Notes under the pieces: generated by a model
The model's database searches: none
Told to the model about the DNA's origin: nothing
Seen by the model: only the letters and a program-made list of their open reading frames with translations
DNA from: Linum tenue
Taxonomy: Eukaryota; Streptophyta; Magnoliopsida; Malpighiales; Linaceae
Length of the DNA stretch: 64,000 nucleotides
Direction: 5' to 3'
NCBI GenBank assembly: GCA_946122785.1
Contig: CAMGYJ010000008.1
Location: 56,058,963-56,122,962, forward strand
Position numbers and translations under genes: made by a program
Shown: positions 12,501-22,061 of the stretch, one piece after another
How the letters are laid out: each line of letters starts with the position of its first letter
How positions within the stretch are numbered: the first letter of the stretch is position 1

Positions 12501-12629
12501 ACACACATCAGAAAAGAAAGTTAAGCAAAGTGACTTGTTCTTGCTCAACTTGCTGACAGAGACTAAGTTGAAGTTAAACTGAGGAACATATAAAGCTTCC
12601 TCAAGTACCAAGTCTGGGAGGCATCTCAC
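9333..12629 (-). CDS. Copia pol: integrase, reverse transcriptase, RNase H
   Basis: A 1098-codon open frame, counted from the first sense codon after the stop region (a GTG, not a true start). In order it shows: the GAG-pre-integrase block (LWHHRLGHVSHSKIPLL); the integrase zinc site ending CDVCHFARQK; the integrase DDE residues in HTDIWGP, SDQGKEF and VERKHQ; reverse transcriptase with GNKWIYKFK, QLDINNAFLHGDLEE, SLYGLKQA and the catalytic YVDD; and RNase H with DSDWA, SRSSCEAQYRAL and YCDNQSAI. It should be translated as one polyprotein with gag-PR, but a TGA at 12636-12638 interrupts the same frame. The frame passes the polypurine tract (LCPPACGG) and continues about 60 codons into the LTR. 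Confidence 0.95.
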   Translation of the reverse strand: MRCLPDLVLEEALYVPQFNFNLVSVSKLSKNKSLCLTFFSDVCLIQDMQLRRMTGSAKLSHGLYLLDNIDNSTIPKHTTATSSAPFDLWHHRLGHVSHSKIPLLKDLCTSIETYSSIPCDVCHFARQKRLPFPSSSSVTENPFQLIHTDIWGPNPVPSYDGYRYFLTIVDDFSRMTWIILLQTKAEARPKLQEFCNYIERQFDTPVKRIRSDQGKEFRMNDFFQNTGIFHEQSCVETPEQNSKVERKHQHILAVARALKFQANLPPDFSVDCVKHVVHLINRVPTPVLNNLTPFEKLHKKPPDLSYLRVFGCLCFASTLHNHRTKFDSRARKGIFIGFTSGIKGYRIYDLTSHEVFTSGDVQFHENHFPFHHETTSTLPSDLYNASLTPSPFDDPSPSYQPTTNPSHTLNDLNTIHFDTDSDTDTTNNTPTSAQPSSPTPSPSPPPPPPPPVPTRKSTRTPKPPSHLQLYHCNLLQQFSSTSHPTQQHNPGITHSLRKVIHYDNLSPSDRHFALSISSYKEPESYKEAILSPFWDAAMQDEFQALDKNQTWDIVEAPPNVKLIGNKWIYKFKFLSDGSLERRKARLVAKGYTQQEGIDYQDTFAPVVKMTTIRLFLALASIHNWHMHQLDINNAFLHGDLEECVYMKLPDGYIPPAGIKNPVCKLKKSLYGLKQASRQWFSKLAEKLHSQGFTSSKVDHSMFYKATSTSYTCILVYVDDLVIGGNDLSEIINIKAYLHQEFSIKDLGDLKLFLGIEVSRSTSGIHISQRKYTLEILDDAAMINSKPVTTPIDYKTHLSAQHDDPDPDPEQYRRLVGKLIYLTTTRPDISFATQQVSQFMSNPSHTHFKVVTIILRYLKSAPSNGLFFPSSSTLHLKAFSDSDWAACVDTRRSVTGFCVYLGDSLVSWKCKKQTTISRSSCEAQYRALAYTTCEVQWLLYLLHDFKIPHPQPASIYCDNQSAIYIAENPTFHERTKHIELDCHFVREKLQDGTIKVLHVSTVHQLADLFTKALSPAIFHHLLSKLGVHELCPPACGGLSEKNSNSSQTRLPDDDVPPRGHHDAASTTDGIQQLNDSVPLSQPKPSWTWSDIVSGRNKSG
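9521..9528 (-). other. polypurine tract of the Copia element
   Basis: On the minus strand CGGGGGGC stands directly before the 3' LTR, as expected for the plus-strand DNA primer. Confidence 0.8.
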
Positions 12630-12635
12630 AGTTCC

Positions 12636-14000
12636 TCAGCGGCTAGCTTCAACTCTTTGGCCAGTGGGGAGGGTGATGAATACCCCACTGATTTGTTTGT
12701 GGTTTTGAAGTAGGGCAAGGGAGCAGACAATGTGGTCTGATGCTCCAGTGTCCAGGATCCATAATTGGTTATATGGACCCTTGTTTTGAGCATTGAAAAC
12801 ATATTTACCTGATGTTTCTGCTCTGCTGGTAGTGAAGGCTGCAGCTGAGAAGCTTGGTCCAGGAGAGGCTTGTGTGTTCTGGCTCATCATATGGATGAAC
12901 TTCTCATACTCAGCTTTGGTGAGCTTCACCTCCTGCTGGCCTTTGTCTCCAATTACAGTGGTTGCAGCATTGACCTGAGGTCTTCCTCTTCCTCTTCCAG
13001 TGCTAGGAGGGTAGCTATTCTTCTGGTAGCACTTGTCTTCTGTGTGCCCAAGCTTCTTGCAGTGGTTACACTCAACTAGTCTTCCAATAGCAGTCACACC
13101 TCTGGGAGTCATGCCAGGTGGCCATCCATGTTTGTGAAAACAAACATCTTCAGTGTGTCCTAGTGCCTTACAGTAAGTGCAATAGGGTCTGGTCCTTTTG
13201 TTTGCTGGTATGTTGCTGTGGGAAGCAAAGGCAGTGCTTTCTGCAACAAGAGCTTTGGCCTGATGGCTTCCATATTGTTGCCTCTCATGTTGCAACATTC
13301 TCTGGAACACCCTATCAATAGAGGGCAGGGTGTCCTGAAACAAGACTTGTGACCTAACAGTGCTGTAGTTCTCATTAAGTCCTCTTAGGAACTGAATGAC
13401 ATAGCCAGTGTCCCTGTAACCCATGACTTGTCTCATGGCTCTACAAGTGGAGTGACTAGTGGGGGTAAAGTCACAGGGATCTAAAGGTTGGTAGTTGTCC
13501 AGTTCATCCCTCACAGCAATCATCTCACCATAGTACTCAGTTAGGGTTTGGTTACCTTGTTTCATGGTGGCTAGTGCTTCTATCAGCTCTGCTATCCTCA
13601 CCATGTCACCTTGTCCATATCGAGCTCTTAAGCTCCTCCATGCTTCTGCAGCTGTCTTGAAAGACATGATTGTCTTCCTGATCCCAGGCTCCACTGCTTG
13701 CTGGATCCAAGACAGGACCATGATGTTGTTCCTGTTCCAAGACCAGGCTTGAGGGCTGTCTGGTGCAGGTTCAACCAGAGTGCCATTGATGAAACCAGTC
13801 TTGTTCTTGGCTCCAAGTGCATTGTACATCGCCTTGTTCCAATCATTGTAATTGGTTGTGGTGAGTTTCTCCGCGACCAGTAGTTGCCCTGGTTGTTCAG
13901 AGCCGTGTAGGTAGTATGGATCTGCCATTGGATCCTGAAGTGCAGCATTGGTGTTGGCTGCAGCATTTGCTCCTTCGTTGCTCATGTTCACATCAGCCAT
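12636..14000 (-). CDS. Copia gag and protease
   Basis: 454 codons. The gag domain begins MADVNMSNEGANAA and includes the UBN2-type core (LTEYYGEMIAVRDELDNY). Two CCHC zinc knuckles follow: CTYCKALGHTEDVC and CNHCKKLGHTEDKC. The aspartic protease active site is DTGASDH. The frame ends at a TGA immediately after QRVEASR, and the next codons continue the protease in the same frame, so this stop is a point mutation or a programmed readthrough site rather than the natural end of the polyprotein. Confidence 0.93.
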   Translation of the reverse strand: MADVNMSNEGANAAANTNAALQDPMADPYYLHGSEQPGQLLVAEKLTTTNYNDWNKAMYNALGAKNKTGFINGTLVEPAPDSPQAWSWNRNNIMVLSWIQQAVEPGIRKTIMSFKTAAEAWRSLRARYGQGDMVRIAELIEALATMKQGNQTLTEYYGEMIAVRDELDNYQPLDPCDFTPTSHSTCRAMRQVMGYRDTGYVIQFLRGLNENYSTVRSQVLFQDTLPSIDRVFQRMLQHERQQYGSHQAKALVAESTAFASHSNIPANKRTRPYCTYCKALGHTEDVCFHKHGWPPGMTPRGVTAIGRLVECNHCKKLGHTEDKCYQKNSYPPSTGRGRGRPQVNAATTVIGDKGQQEVKLTKAEYEKFIHMMSQNTQASPGPSFSAAAFTTSRAETSGKYVFNAQNKGPYNQLWILDTGASDHIVCSLALLQNHKQISGVFITLPTGQRVEASR

Positions 14001-14037
14001 GGTTGTTGTGGCGGCGCCTAGGGTTCAAGGGAACCAG

Positions 14038-14049
14038 GCTCTGATACCA
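14038..14049 (-). other. primer binding site, initiator tRNA-Met type
   Basis: TGGTATCAGAGC on the minus strand lies directly inside the 5' LTR. It is the standard plant Copia primer site. Confidence 0.93.
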
Positions 14050-14419
14050 TAACAACGTTTTTGTGATGGAAACCCTAAAATCTGGTTTGTCTCATTGATC
14101 TTTTCAGCTTATATAGCTGTTGCAGTAGTACAAGTGGGTTTGCTTAAGTGTAGAAGAAGACAAGGTTCCTTCAACTACAAGTACAGTCCGAAAAGGGAAA
14201 AGTGAAGAAAAACAGAATTACAGTAACCAAATGTGAAATTGTCTATCCGCTCTTGTTTCTCCCTAAAACGATGTCGCTCCAGGTCCAGCTTGGTTTAGGT
14301 TGACTTAGTGGAACGCTGTCGTTGAGGTGTTGGATTCCCTCCGTTGTCGAAGCGGCCTCGTGGCGGAACGTCGTCGTCTGGAAGGCAGGTTTGAGAAGAA
14401 TTTGAATTCTTCTCTGATA
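14050..14419 (-). repeat. 5' LTR of the Copia element
   Basis: 370 bp, about 98% identical to the other LTR apart from one 11-bp indel. It is followed on the high-coordinate side by the target duplication gatga. Confidence 0.93.
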
Positions 14420-14424
14420 GATGA

Positions 14425-14583
14425 GGACGACGACGGAAGTTGTCGCGACAGCGCTTGCCCTTGATCAGAACGGTGTCACCATGGAAGATGTCGAGCTGCT
14501 CCATGGTGGATGGGTGGAGGAAGACGCTGGTGTTGTCGTGTGCGCCGGCGGTGGGTGCCTTGTCGACGACCAGCCTGTTGGCT
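14425..14583 (-). pseudogene. captured CDC48 fragment (N-terminus)
   Basis: The minus strand encodes [16 protein letters not shown], then [20 protein letters not shown] and [11 protein letters not shown]. This matches the CDC48 N-terminus (SPNRLVVDEA, LHPATMEKL, FRGDTILIKGK). Similarity fades after RDN; the following sequence is AT-rich and intron-like across the Copia insertion point. This piece is in the opposite orientation to the CDC48 piece at 8816-9013, so the captures were separate or a rearrangement followed. Confidence 0.85.
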
Positions 14584-14629
14584 GAGGGAGTTAGCGGCAG
14601 AGACGAGGACGATGGAAGGATTAATGCGA

Positions 14630-14924
14630 CGGCGGTGGAAAATAATAATTAAAGAAATTAGGATTTTCTTTTTTAAATTTATGATAATTAGTTGGAAAAT
14701 GAAAAATGATTATATTTTATAATTTTTTTAATTGCCACATTACTCATTTAACGGTCAATTATAAGAGTTGACCGCCACATCAGCAAAAGTTAACGGAGAC
14801 TAACGGCCGGTGACCAAACTTGAACTATTAATCTAATTTAAGTGACTACAGATGGAATAAATTAATTTTTGTGGCAAACGTGAAATTTTTAAGTAATTCT
14901 AGTGACCAGACTTGCAATTTAGCC
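14630..14924 (-). repeat. right terminal inverted repeat of the Pack-MULE
   Basis: Inverted counterpart of 8104-8395, ending gcaatttagcc next to the 9-bp target duplication. Confidence 0.88.
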
Positions 14925-14933
14925 GTTTGTTTG

Positions 14934-15385
14934 CACTCTTGATTAGATATTGAATTGAGGTATTTTAATGGAATTGGTTGGGTATTGATCAAACTCTCCA
15001 ATTTGTTATTAACCTAAGGTAGAGAATATTCAATTAGGTTGATTAGAGAAATTACTCAATTCTTCATTGTGGGTCAATTGATCGAGCGTGATATTGGACT
15101 ACAATGTCGTATTGGATCGGGATCCTTTAATAGGAGTCTAAATTGCATGACTTATGTCTTCTATTTTGCCGGATGAGGAAATTCTCGCTCCAGATAGTTC
15201 ATCATAGGTGAGCCTGGATAACTCAAATAGGGAGTTCAAGCGGGTTTAGGACTCTCTTTGGTATAAATCTTGAGTGGGCAAGCTAAGAACATCATCATCG
15301 ACCTAATTTGTAGGTAGAGGGAAGCACACCCGAGGGACTTTCTCTTATTAGATTTCAAATCAATCTTTACTTGCTTTGCTTTTTA
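14934..15385. other. unassigned sequence between the MULE and the Gypsy nest
   Basis: No gene or RNA is recognised. Dispersed words resemble untranslated parts of plant Gypsy elements, but no boundary can be set. Confidence 0.3.
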
Positions 15386-15401
15386 GTTGATAGTAGGGGT
15401 G

Positions 15402-15960
15402 TGACACGCTAAAACACAACACCAAATTGCGACCAAGTGTAATCGCAGTCCGGAAATGTAGTAACAGGAAAGCTCTAATTGTCAACCCGGGGTCTAGATC
15501 TACTGCATACTCCGTGTATATTTGTTATCTAGCAAACTAAGTGGATTGATTTTGGTTTTAACTAAAAGTAGTAAGAAAGCAGGAAATGGTTCGGTTTTCC
15601 AAAGCAAGGGAAGAGTCACTCGGGAATGAGTCCCCCTAGCTCCTTAGTTAGATCACAGTTGTAATTCCTTTTGGTTGCTTTACTGCTGATTATACTGCGG
15701 AAGATCCGACAGTAGCTTGGAATCTCTTAAACTGACCAAGCCCTCTCAGTCAAGCTACCCGGCAGACGACTAGTCTTCACGGGGATAGAACGATGAGGCA
15801 ATGAACACAGAACTCCACTACTGGAATTAGATTCCAGTACAAAGCAGTGAATCGACTAACTCTCGTATAATCGATTCACTACTACCGATTGAAGAAGCTC
15901 TAACAACCTAATAAGATTCTATCTATCTCAGGTTGCAGGAGAAATAAAAAAAAGATGATC
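15402..15960 (-). repeat. 3' LTR remnant of the Gypsy element
   Basis: 15569-15700 is nearly identical to 26676-26808 in the same orientation, so the two are remnants of the LTR pair. The outer end is intact at 15402; the U3-side half is missing. The inner limit near 15960 is approximate. Confidence 0.7.
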
Positions 15961-15974
15961 ATACTTCAATTGAC

Positions 15975-16973
15975 TCAATCAAAACACTTCAATCGATTAT
16001 AATCAAGCAATATCACCTGAACCTGCCGGGGGACGACCAGCCAGAGTCGAGGGCCGCTGGGGGGCGCCGGGTTCCCCGTCGTACTGCCCGTCGTGCCCAG
16101 GCCCCCGCGAGCCCCTCCGCTGCTGCCGGGTCTCCCGCTCCCGCGGTCTCCATTGCTGACCAGTTGGCGGCCATTGCCCAGCAGAACGACCGCATTTTGG
16201 CCGGCCAGGAGAGCATTCACATCCGCCTCGATCGTGAGGGGGACCCCGTAATAGCGGGCAAGGGCGGTGATCACCGGGCCACAGACAAGGTGGCGATCCT
16301 GGCTGGCGCATGCCTTGGTGAAAGTACGGGCGAGCACAGAGCCCAGGTCGATAGTGTCCTCTGAGCGACCCATCGCGTGCGTGAAGTATAGGATCCGGAG
16401 GGTGACCCGGTTGGACGAGCCCCGGCTGGGAGTGTAGGACTGCGTGAGCAAGTGGTTGAGGATCCGCCACTCCGGACGGAGTAGAGTGGCCCACGTCTAG
16501 CTGGCGATGTACCGCTCATCCGCATAGTTCGGTAGGCAGATGCGCTGGAAGTTGGCCTGGTCGCCAAAGTCTGTGGGATCGGTCACCTCCACGATCAAGG
16601 GACGGTCGCTGGGGTGAGGGGAGTTGAGCCGAAGTGCAGTGGCCAACTCCCAGTAACCGATGGAGTGCTCCACCCCGCCGAGCGTGAAATGTACCGCATC
16701 AGCATGGTCGGTCGACCTCCTCTGGGAGTGGCGAAAGAAGGCGTAGAACTCCTAGACGAGCTCGTGGTAGGTCGGGTCGGCGAGGCAGAGAAGGCGCCGC
16801 CAACCATAGGCGCGAACAGCGACCTCCATCTGTGGCCTGGCATGAAGCGCCTCGAACACCCCAAAGTCGAGATGCAGGTGCTCGGCGATATGGCGGGTAC
16901 GGATGGTCCGTAGCAGGTGGCGCTGTGTGACGTCCAATAGGTCGAGGTCGGCCTCCATGGTCCTGCAAAGCAA
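15975..16973 (-). pseudogene. extra ORF of the Gypsy element (putative plant transposon protein type)
   Basis: One minus-strand frame from ATG 16973 to 15975 reads MEADLDLLDVTQRHLLRT... and includes HLHLDFGVFEALHA, YWELATALRLNS, TQSYTPSRGSSNRVTLRILY and HLVCGPVITALARYYGV. This resembles the ATHILA ORF-1 or 'putative plant transposon protein' family, whose role is unknown. Two in-frame TAG stops (16752-16754 and 16498-16500) break it. It lies downstream of integrase in the element's sense. The family assignment is from memory and moderate in certainty. Confidence 0.6.
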
Positions 16974-17030
16974 AAGAATCTACAAATGCCAACCAAGCGA
17001 ACAAGGTCAACGTTAGGCGAAAAACACATT

Positions 17031-17073
17031 GGGGCCCTCATATCGAAAGATATGGACAGTGGACTAGGCTCCC
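17031..17073. repeat. hairpin motif, copy A
   Basis: GGGGCC and GGCTCC pair (one G-U) across a 30-nt loop. The loop holds an inner hairpin ATATC-gaaa-GATAT and the conserved word ggacagtggacta. See copies B (17122-17169) and C (22062-22109). Confidence 0.7.
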
Positions 17074-17121
17074 GGTGGAACAATCATACCAATCACAACC
17101 ATAATCACACAACCAAACACA

Positions 17122-17169
17122 CCGGGGGCCCTGAAATTGAGCGATTTGGATAGTGGACTAGGCCCCCGG
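17122..17169. repeat. hairpin motif, copy B
   Basis: CCGGGGGCC pairs perfectly with GGCCCCCGG across a 30-nt loop containing an inner hairpin AAAT...ATTT and the word ggatagtggacta. It lies about 94 bp from copy A, as a tandem duplicate. Confidence 0.75.
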
Positions 17170-17180
17170 TGGAACAAACA

Positions 17181-17601
17181 CATAATCTGATCCCAAATAT
17201 CTACTAACCGACCATTCACCACACATAGGCCACTCAAGCACGCATACAAGTCCAACATGCAAATGATAGGCCGAGGAAATGAAATCCCGGGACAAAAATA
17301 TAACAAGCAAAGAGCGCCATCGGCCTACCAATTCATTCAAGCATGCCACAATCCCCAAATTCTTCACCTAAGTCTAGGTATCAATTCTCCAAAAATAAAA
17401 GAAGGGACCATGAAAACACACCTGGAGACGCAAGTAGATACTGCAAGGTAGGTGAAGAAAAGGGAAGAAAACACTCCAAAGTCACCGGAAAACCCACCGG
17501 AGACTCGCCGGAGAACTTGCCACCGGTGACCCAACCTCCGCCAAATAAACCCAAACCTCCGGGGAATGTGCTCCTCGACGCGAGGAGCGTAGGGGCGGTC
17601 G
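17181..17601. other. Gypsy noncoding region
   Basis: Sequence between the hairpin motifs and the nested MITE. Open frames here lack recognisable motifs. It belongs to the untranslated part of the Gypsy element downstream of integrase. Confidence 0.4.
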
Positions 17602-18138
17602 CCAAAGCAGTTAAAATCGGGATTTTACGTAAAATCGAAAATGGGGGTAAAATCAGAATCGTAAAATCGAATCGTAAAATCGTAGGATTTTAAGGTCCAT
17701 ATAAAAATGAAAACGAAATAATATTAGTAAGGAAAATCATGAATAACACAAAAGCACATAACACTTACAATGATACATTTTCAAGGTTAATGTTCCAATT
17801 TATCAAGGTTAATGTTAAGAGGTGGTGAATCGATGAGGATTAATACGTTGATGTGAATTGATTATAATTAATGGTGGTTAGTGTGAGAGAACTAGATGAT
17901 GTTGGTGAAGGAGAAGAAAAAGAGGCGTAATTTTGCAAATTCTGGGGGGGAAATGTAAAATTGACTCTAAGATTTGAATCGTAAAAACGTAAGATTTTAA
18001 AGATTTTAAGGATTTAAATCGTGAATAGTGTAGGATTTTAAGGTCCATAGATTTTATAGTGAAATCAGAATCGGAATAGGTAAGTAAAATCGTAAAACCG
18101 TAGGATTTTAGGATTTAAATCGGGATTTTGACTACTCT
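17602..18138. mobile_element. hAT-like MITE with perfect 8-bp duplication
   Basis: The direct repeat ggcggtcg (17594-17601 and 18139-18146) flanks a 537-bp element. Its ends align as inverted repeats: agcagttaaaatcgggattt on the left, and agtagtcaaaatcccgattt on the reverse complement of the right. Many copies of the word gtaaaatcg or its complement lie near both ends, as in subterminal binding regions of hAT elements. There is no coding capacity. Confidence 0.85.
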
Positions 18139-18309
18139 GGCGGTCGCGGTTTGTGATTTGGAGGTCGGGAGGGGAGTTATGGCCGAAAAACCGGAGGAGA
18201 AGAGAGGAAATCCGAATATCCGGCGAGGGGGGCGGTTAGAATTTTGAAAAAATGAATCCGAGGGGGGGGGGAGGGAAGGCCAAAAATTGACTTTTATAGG
18301 GGGGTCATT

Positions 18310-18560
18310 AAAATATGGGTGGGAGGAAACACGACCGTGTTTCCCGTGCTCCGCGCCCGTGTTTTTATTGCCGAGAGCGTGCCCCCCTTACGAAAACACG
18401 GGCGGGCTGGGTTCAAAACACGGTCGTGTTTTTGAACCCCAGTGCCCGTGTTTTTTATGCCGAGAGCCACGCATGCCAAGGTTGAAAACACGGGCAGACA
18501 GGGGAGAAAACACGGCCATGTTTTGCTCCCCTGGCGCCCGTGTTTTTAATGCCGAGCCCA
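18310..18560. repeat. palindromic CACGG/CCGTG array in the Gypsy
   Basis: Multiple short inverted words of the form aacacgggc and cgaccgtgtttt, with three spacers containing 'tgccgag'. The same vocabulary appears at 20004-20160 and 27150-27430 in LTR sequence. Confidence 0.65.
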
Positions 18561-18804
18561 CCTCTGCATTTTTTCAAAATTCCAATTTCAAACCACCAAA
18601 ACTCATCCGTGCCCCGGCTCGAAAAAATACCCAGTCACATGTTAAAACAAACCGCACGAGGCACGAAATACTTTCCAGACAGACTCAAAGACTGAAAAAA
18701 TCGACAAAAATGAAAAGGAAAAACGGTAGAAATGCAAACCGTGGTGGGGTTGCCTCCCCACAAGCGCTTCTTTATCGTCTTTTAGCTGGACGCCAGTAGA
18801 GGAA

Positions 18805-19628
18805 CTAAGGGTCCTCGAGCTTGATCAGCAGCTCTGCTCGTTTGACAGCACCTCCCAAGTACAACTGTAAGAGGTGGCCATTCACCTTGAATGGCTCAGT
18901 TTGAGCATTGCTGATCTCCACCGCACCGTGCGGGAAAACTTGGGTGACCGTGAAGGGTCCCGACCACCTCGAACGTAGCTTGCCCGGGAAGAGTTTTAGG
19001 CGTGCATTGAAGATCAGAACACGATCACCTACTTGAAACTCCTTCGGGCCCCTCAACCGAGCGTCGTGGAAACGCTTGGTTCGCTCTTTGTAGAGCAAGG
19101 AGTTCTCGTCGGCGTGGTAACGCCATTCCTCCAACTCCAACAGGTGCAGCTTACGTTCAGTACCTGCAACACTCAAATCCAGGTTTAGCAGCTTAATGAC
19201 CCAAAAGGCCTTGTGCTCTAGCTCTACTGCAAATGACACGCCTTCCCATAGACAAGCCTATAGGGAGACGTGCCAATCGGGTTTTTATAGGCCGTCCTAT
19301 ATGCCCAAAGAGCATCATCGAGTTTGGTGGACCAATCCTTGCGGGACTGATCCACCGTCTTTTCAATTATTCGTTTTATCTCCCGGTTTGTCAGCTCGGC
19401 TTGCCCATTTGACTGGGGATGGTAAGACACCCGACACCTGATGCTTAACACCATAGCGAGAGAGGAGTTTAGTGAATTGCCCTTGAAAATGGGTTCCTCT
19501 ATCACTAATGATGGCGCGAGGTGTCCCGAACCGAGAGAACAGCTGTTTAAGAAATGAGCAGACCCGTCATGCATCATTAGTGGGCATAGCTTGAGCTTCT
19601 GCCCACCTCGAGACGTAGTCCACTGCAA
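18805..19628 (-). pseudogene. Gypsy integrase, C-terminal part
   Basis: The minus strand encodes the integrase core after [20 protein letters not shown], then [53 protein letters not shown], and C-terminal FQVGDRVLIFNARLKLFPGK and RSRWSGPF. This is Athila-type. At least one stop follows TNDA and frames shift between the pieces. The N-terminal part lies beyond the nested insertion, at 22538 and above. Confidence 0.85.
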
Positions 19629-19633
19629 CCAGT

Positions 19634-20004
19634 TGATGACTCGATATTTGCACATGTTTTCCCCTTTGTTTCTTGATCTTTTAAGCTTGCATTATCGCTT
19701 CTTTGGCCTATTTTACGCTAGGTTGTGTTCCTTTGTCATATTTCAGGGCCTAGCACATAAAGTGAAGTATAGGCGCAAGTTTCAAGTCAATCAAAGATCA
19801 ATTGGCGATTAGGGAGAAGAAACTCGGGCATGACCTGAAGAAGAATGGATTTCTATCCCACTTTATGGACAAAGAATCATGCAAGCTTGTCATGAAAAGA
19901 AAGAGGACGAGACTACGAGCGTCTGGGATCAAACGGCGACTGATTCGGAGTCCGGACGAGGGAGAAACGAAGCATTGAATATAGGGGAACAGGTTCGGCA
20001 GTAA
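19634..20004 (+). repeat. left inverted arm (LTR-type end)
   Basis: Begins TGATGACTCG and matches the reverse complement of 22163-22532 up to the word ggcagtaa. It continues beyond the match into the palindromic array and an LTR-like leader. Confidence 0.88.
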
Positions 20005-21080
20005 AAACACGGGCGCGCCTAAATCAAAACACGGCCGTGCCCATATTTAGGCATGACCGTGTTTTGACCGCCGCGCCCGAGCGTGTTTTTAACACGGGGC
20101 AAAACACGGGCGGGCAAAAGCAAAACACGGCCGTGCCCTCGACCGTGTTTTGCCCAGAATCGGGTTTTTTAACCCAAATTCGAGCCAAAGGAGAGGGAGA
20201 GCTGGGTTTTGGATCCCAAACACCCAAGGGACGAACCAAAGAGAGAGAGGGCGATTTGAGGGCATTCTAAGAGGGGAATTGGAGGATTTATTCACCTTGG
20301 AAGCTCGAGGAACAAGCCCGGACTTGAAGACTGATCATCTGAAGATTCTTACTGCAGTCTCTCTCTTCTCTATGGAGTAACTTCCCTTCACTTAGGTTTT
20401 GAGGAACCCTAGCCATGTTTGTTTGATTGGATGATTGTATGAGTACTCCTACTTGATAATCTTGAGTTCATATTCAATCTATGCATGTTTTCATGATTCA
20501 ATTCTGCTTTAGTCGAGATTATTGATTCTGCTTTGATCCTATGAGAGCAAATACCTGATTAGGTCAATAGAGCACGATAGATTGATAGTATTGGATCGAT
20601 TGCTTTAGTAGAGGGTTGATTCACTGCTTTGTATCGATTGAGAACCTCTTTCGATAGAGGGAGTCTAGTTCAGAACGCCTTGATCGGTTGTTCTAGAGAA
20701 GGATACGTCCCTCTAGGCAATTGACTCAAGAGGGCCTTGTTCCTTTAGTCGAGACTCAAGGTCTGGTCAAGGATTCTCCGCATTGTGAATGAAAGGGAAA
20801 CAGGTTAGAGATCATCAATCATTAATCCGGCTAGTGGCTAGGGGGAATCATACCTAAGTGAGTTCCCAACCTGTAATTAGATTAACTTTAACTTTAGTTT
20901 GCTAGAGTAGTTTTAGTTCTTTCATCTTAATCTGGTTTGCTAGATAATGAACTGAAGCTGAGTAATAGTAACTCTAGAGACCCGTGGATTCGATATTTAT
21001 TACTTGAGCCACTATAATGCAGTCCCTTTCATTGGTTACACTTGGCCATTGTTAGGAGTTGTGTCATAGCGAGTCAACAC
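20004..21080 (+). repeat. LTR-like region with palindromic array
   Basis: About eight words of the form aaacacgg or ccgtgttt lie within 20004-20160. Downstream are a purine-rich stretch and the word aggaaccctagcc (near 20400), then a long untranslated-like region ending near a 'cacttggcc' word at about 21045. The same order of words occurs in the LTR-like block at about 28690-30280. Confidence 0.55.
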
Positions 21081-21086
21081 TTAACT

Positions 21087-21108
21087 GTTTGCTTGTCCCC
21101 AAGCAAAC
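21087..21108. repeat. 9-bp stem hairpin
   Basis: GTTTGCTTG and CAAGCAAAC flank the loop TCCC, a perfect stem in the internal part of the nested element. Confidence 0.6.
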
Positions 21109-22061
21109 CTGACTCAAACCAATGCAACTCTCCAGACCTCTATAGCAACAAACAACCCCGATCGTCGGAAGTGGACTTTCTAGATCATAAAGCAGCTTAC
21201 GAGGTCAACTGGTCTTCTAAGACGTCCCCTATCTTTCTCCATGCGAGTACCAGACTCAAGCCAGGATCATGAGAAGAAGTGGAAATAAGACAGCCAGTTC
21301 ATGGATAAAGGGACTCACACCATTCACAACCAAGGACTCGTTGTACTGGGTTGCTCTTTCACTTCATTTCACCGTTGGAACCCCTTTTTCTCACTTTCAT
21401 TTACATTTTTCTTTTTTTTTCTTTCATTTGGTGGGGTTCCAACTGCAGTCTTTTGCACGGTCGACCCTTATTAGTCGAGCAAGAGCAATTTCTGTACACC
21501 TGGCGCTCGCCAGAGTACTTCTTTTAACTCCTTTTCCTCAACTCGTGTGGAGGGTCAATGAAATTAAGGGGGGTCGGAAGCTCTATCCGTGCCCTTAAAA
21601 ACACATCCTCAAGTAGGCAAACCGTTCAACGGGTGGAAGTTTTACTTGTACTAGAGACAACTTAGCTTCACCTTGTAGGAGTACCCCACTAAGGATCACT
21701 AAAATCTCTTCCAAAACCCGATTTTGTGCAATGAACGATGCCACACACGTTGGGCTTACCCCATGTTTAAGATTTAATGATTTTGACATGGAGGACCAAC
21801 TGCATTTCATTTTTCACATGAGCACCCTGTTCGATACACGAGTCCATAACACAATCCAAACAGAGTCACCATTACCACATGAATTCAACGGTCTTAGCTC
21901 CACTAATTCACAAAATCAACTAGCACAACAGAGAGCTAGATAGGAAAAATCTTATACTTCAACATCCTCCATAGTGCTATACTACCTCCCTAGGTTGCAC
22001 ATTACTATAGAGACTGTCAATTCAAAGCATACTGAGCAGGTAATTTGCAAGGAAACACTTA

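Larger units (their letters stand above)
9140..14419 (-). mobile_element. Copia LTR retrotransposon, nearly intact
   Basis: Two LTRs (9140-9520 and 14050-14419) are flanked by the 5-bp duplication gatga (9135-9139 and 14420-14424). The tRNA-iMet-type primer site TGGTATCAGAGC directly follows the 5' LTR, and a G-rich polypurine tract precedes the 3' LTR. Domain order gag-PR-IN-RT-RH is Copia. Six substitutions and one 11-bp indel between the LTRs, counted by eye, indicate a young insertion. One in-frame TGA separates gag-PR from the rest of pol. It inserted into the Pack-MULE. Confidence 0.95.

Noticed and set aside
14041..14049. Possible tRNA gene at the TGGTATCAGAGC words (also 48258)
   Set aside because: These are primer binding sites complementary to tRNA; no cloverleaf surrounds them.
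16003..17083. Alternative long minus-strand frames (for example 16003-16494 and 16595-17083)
   Set aside because: These GC-rich shadow frames lack the family blocks found in the frame from 16973 to 15975.
18287..18799. 170-codon plus-strand open frame
   Set aside because: It covers the palindromic CACGG array; the composition explains the lack of stops, and no domain is seen.
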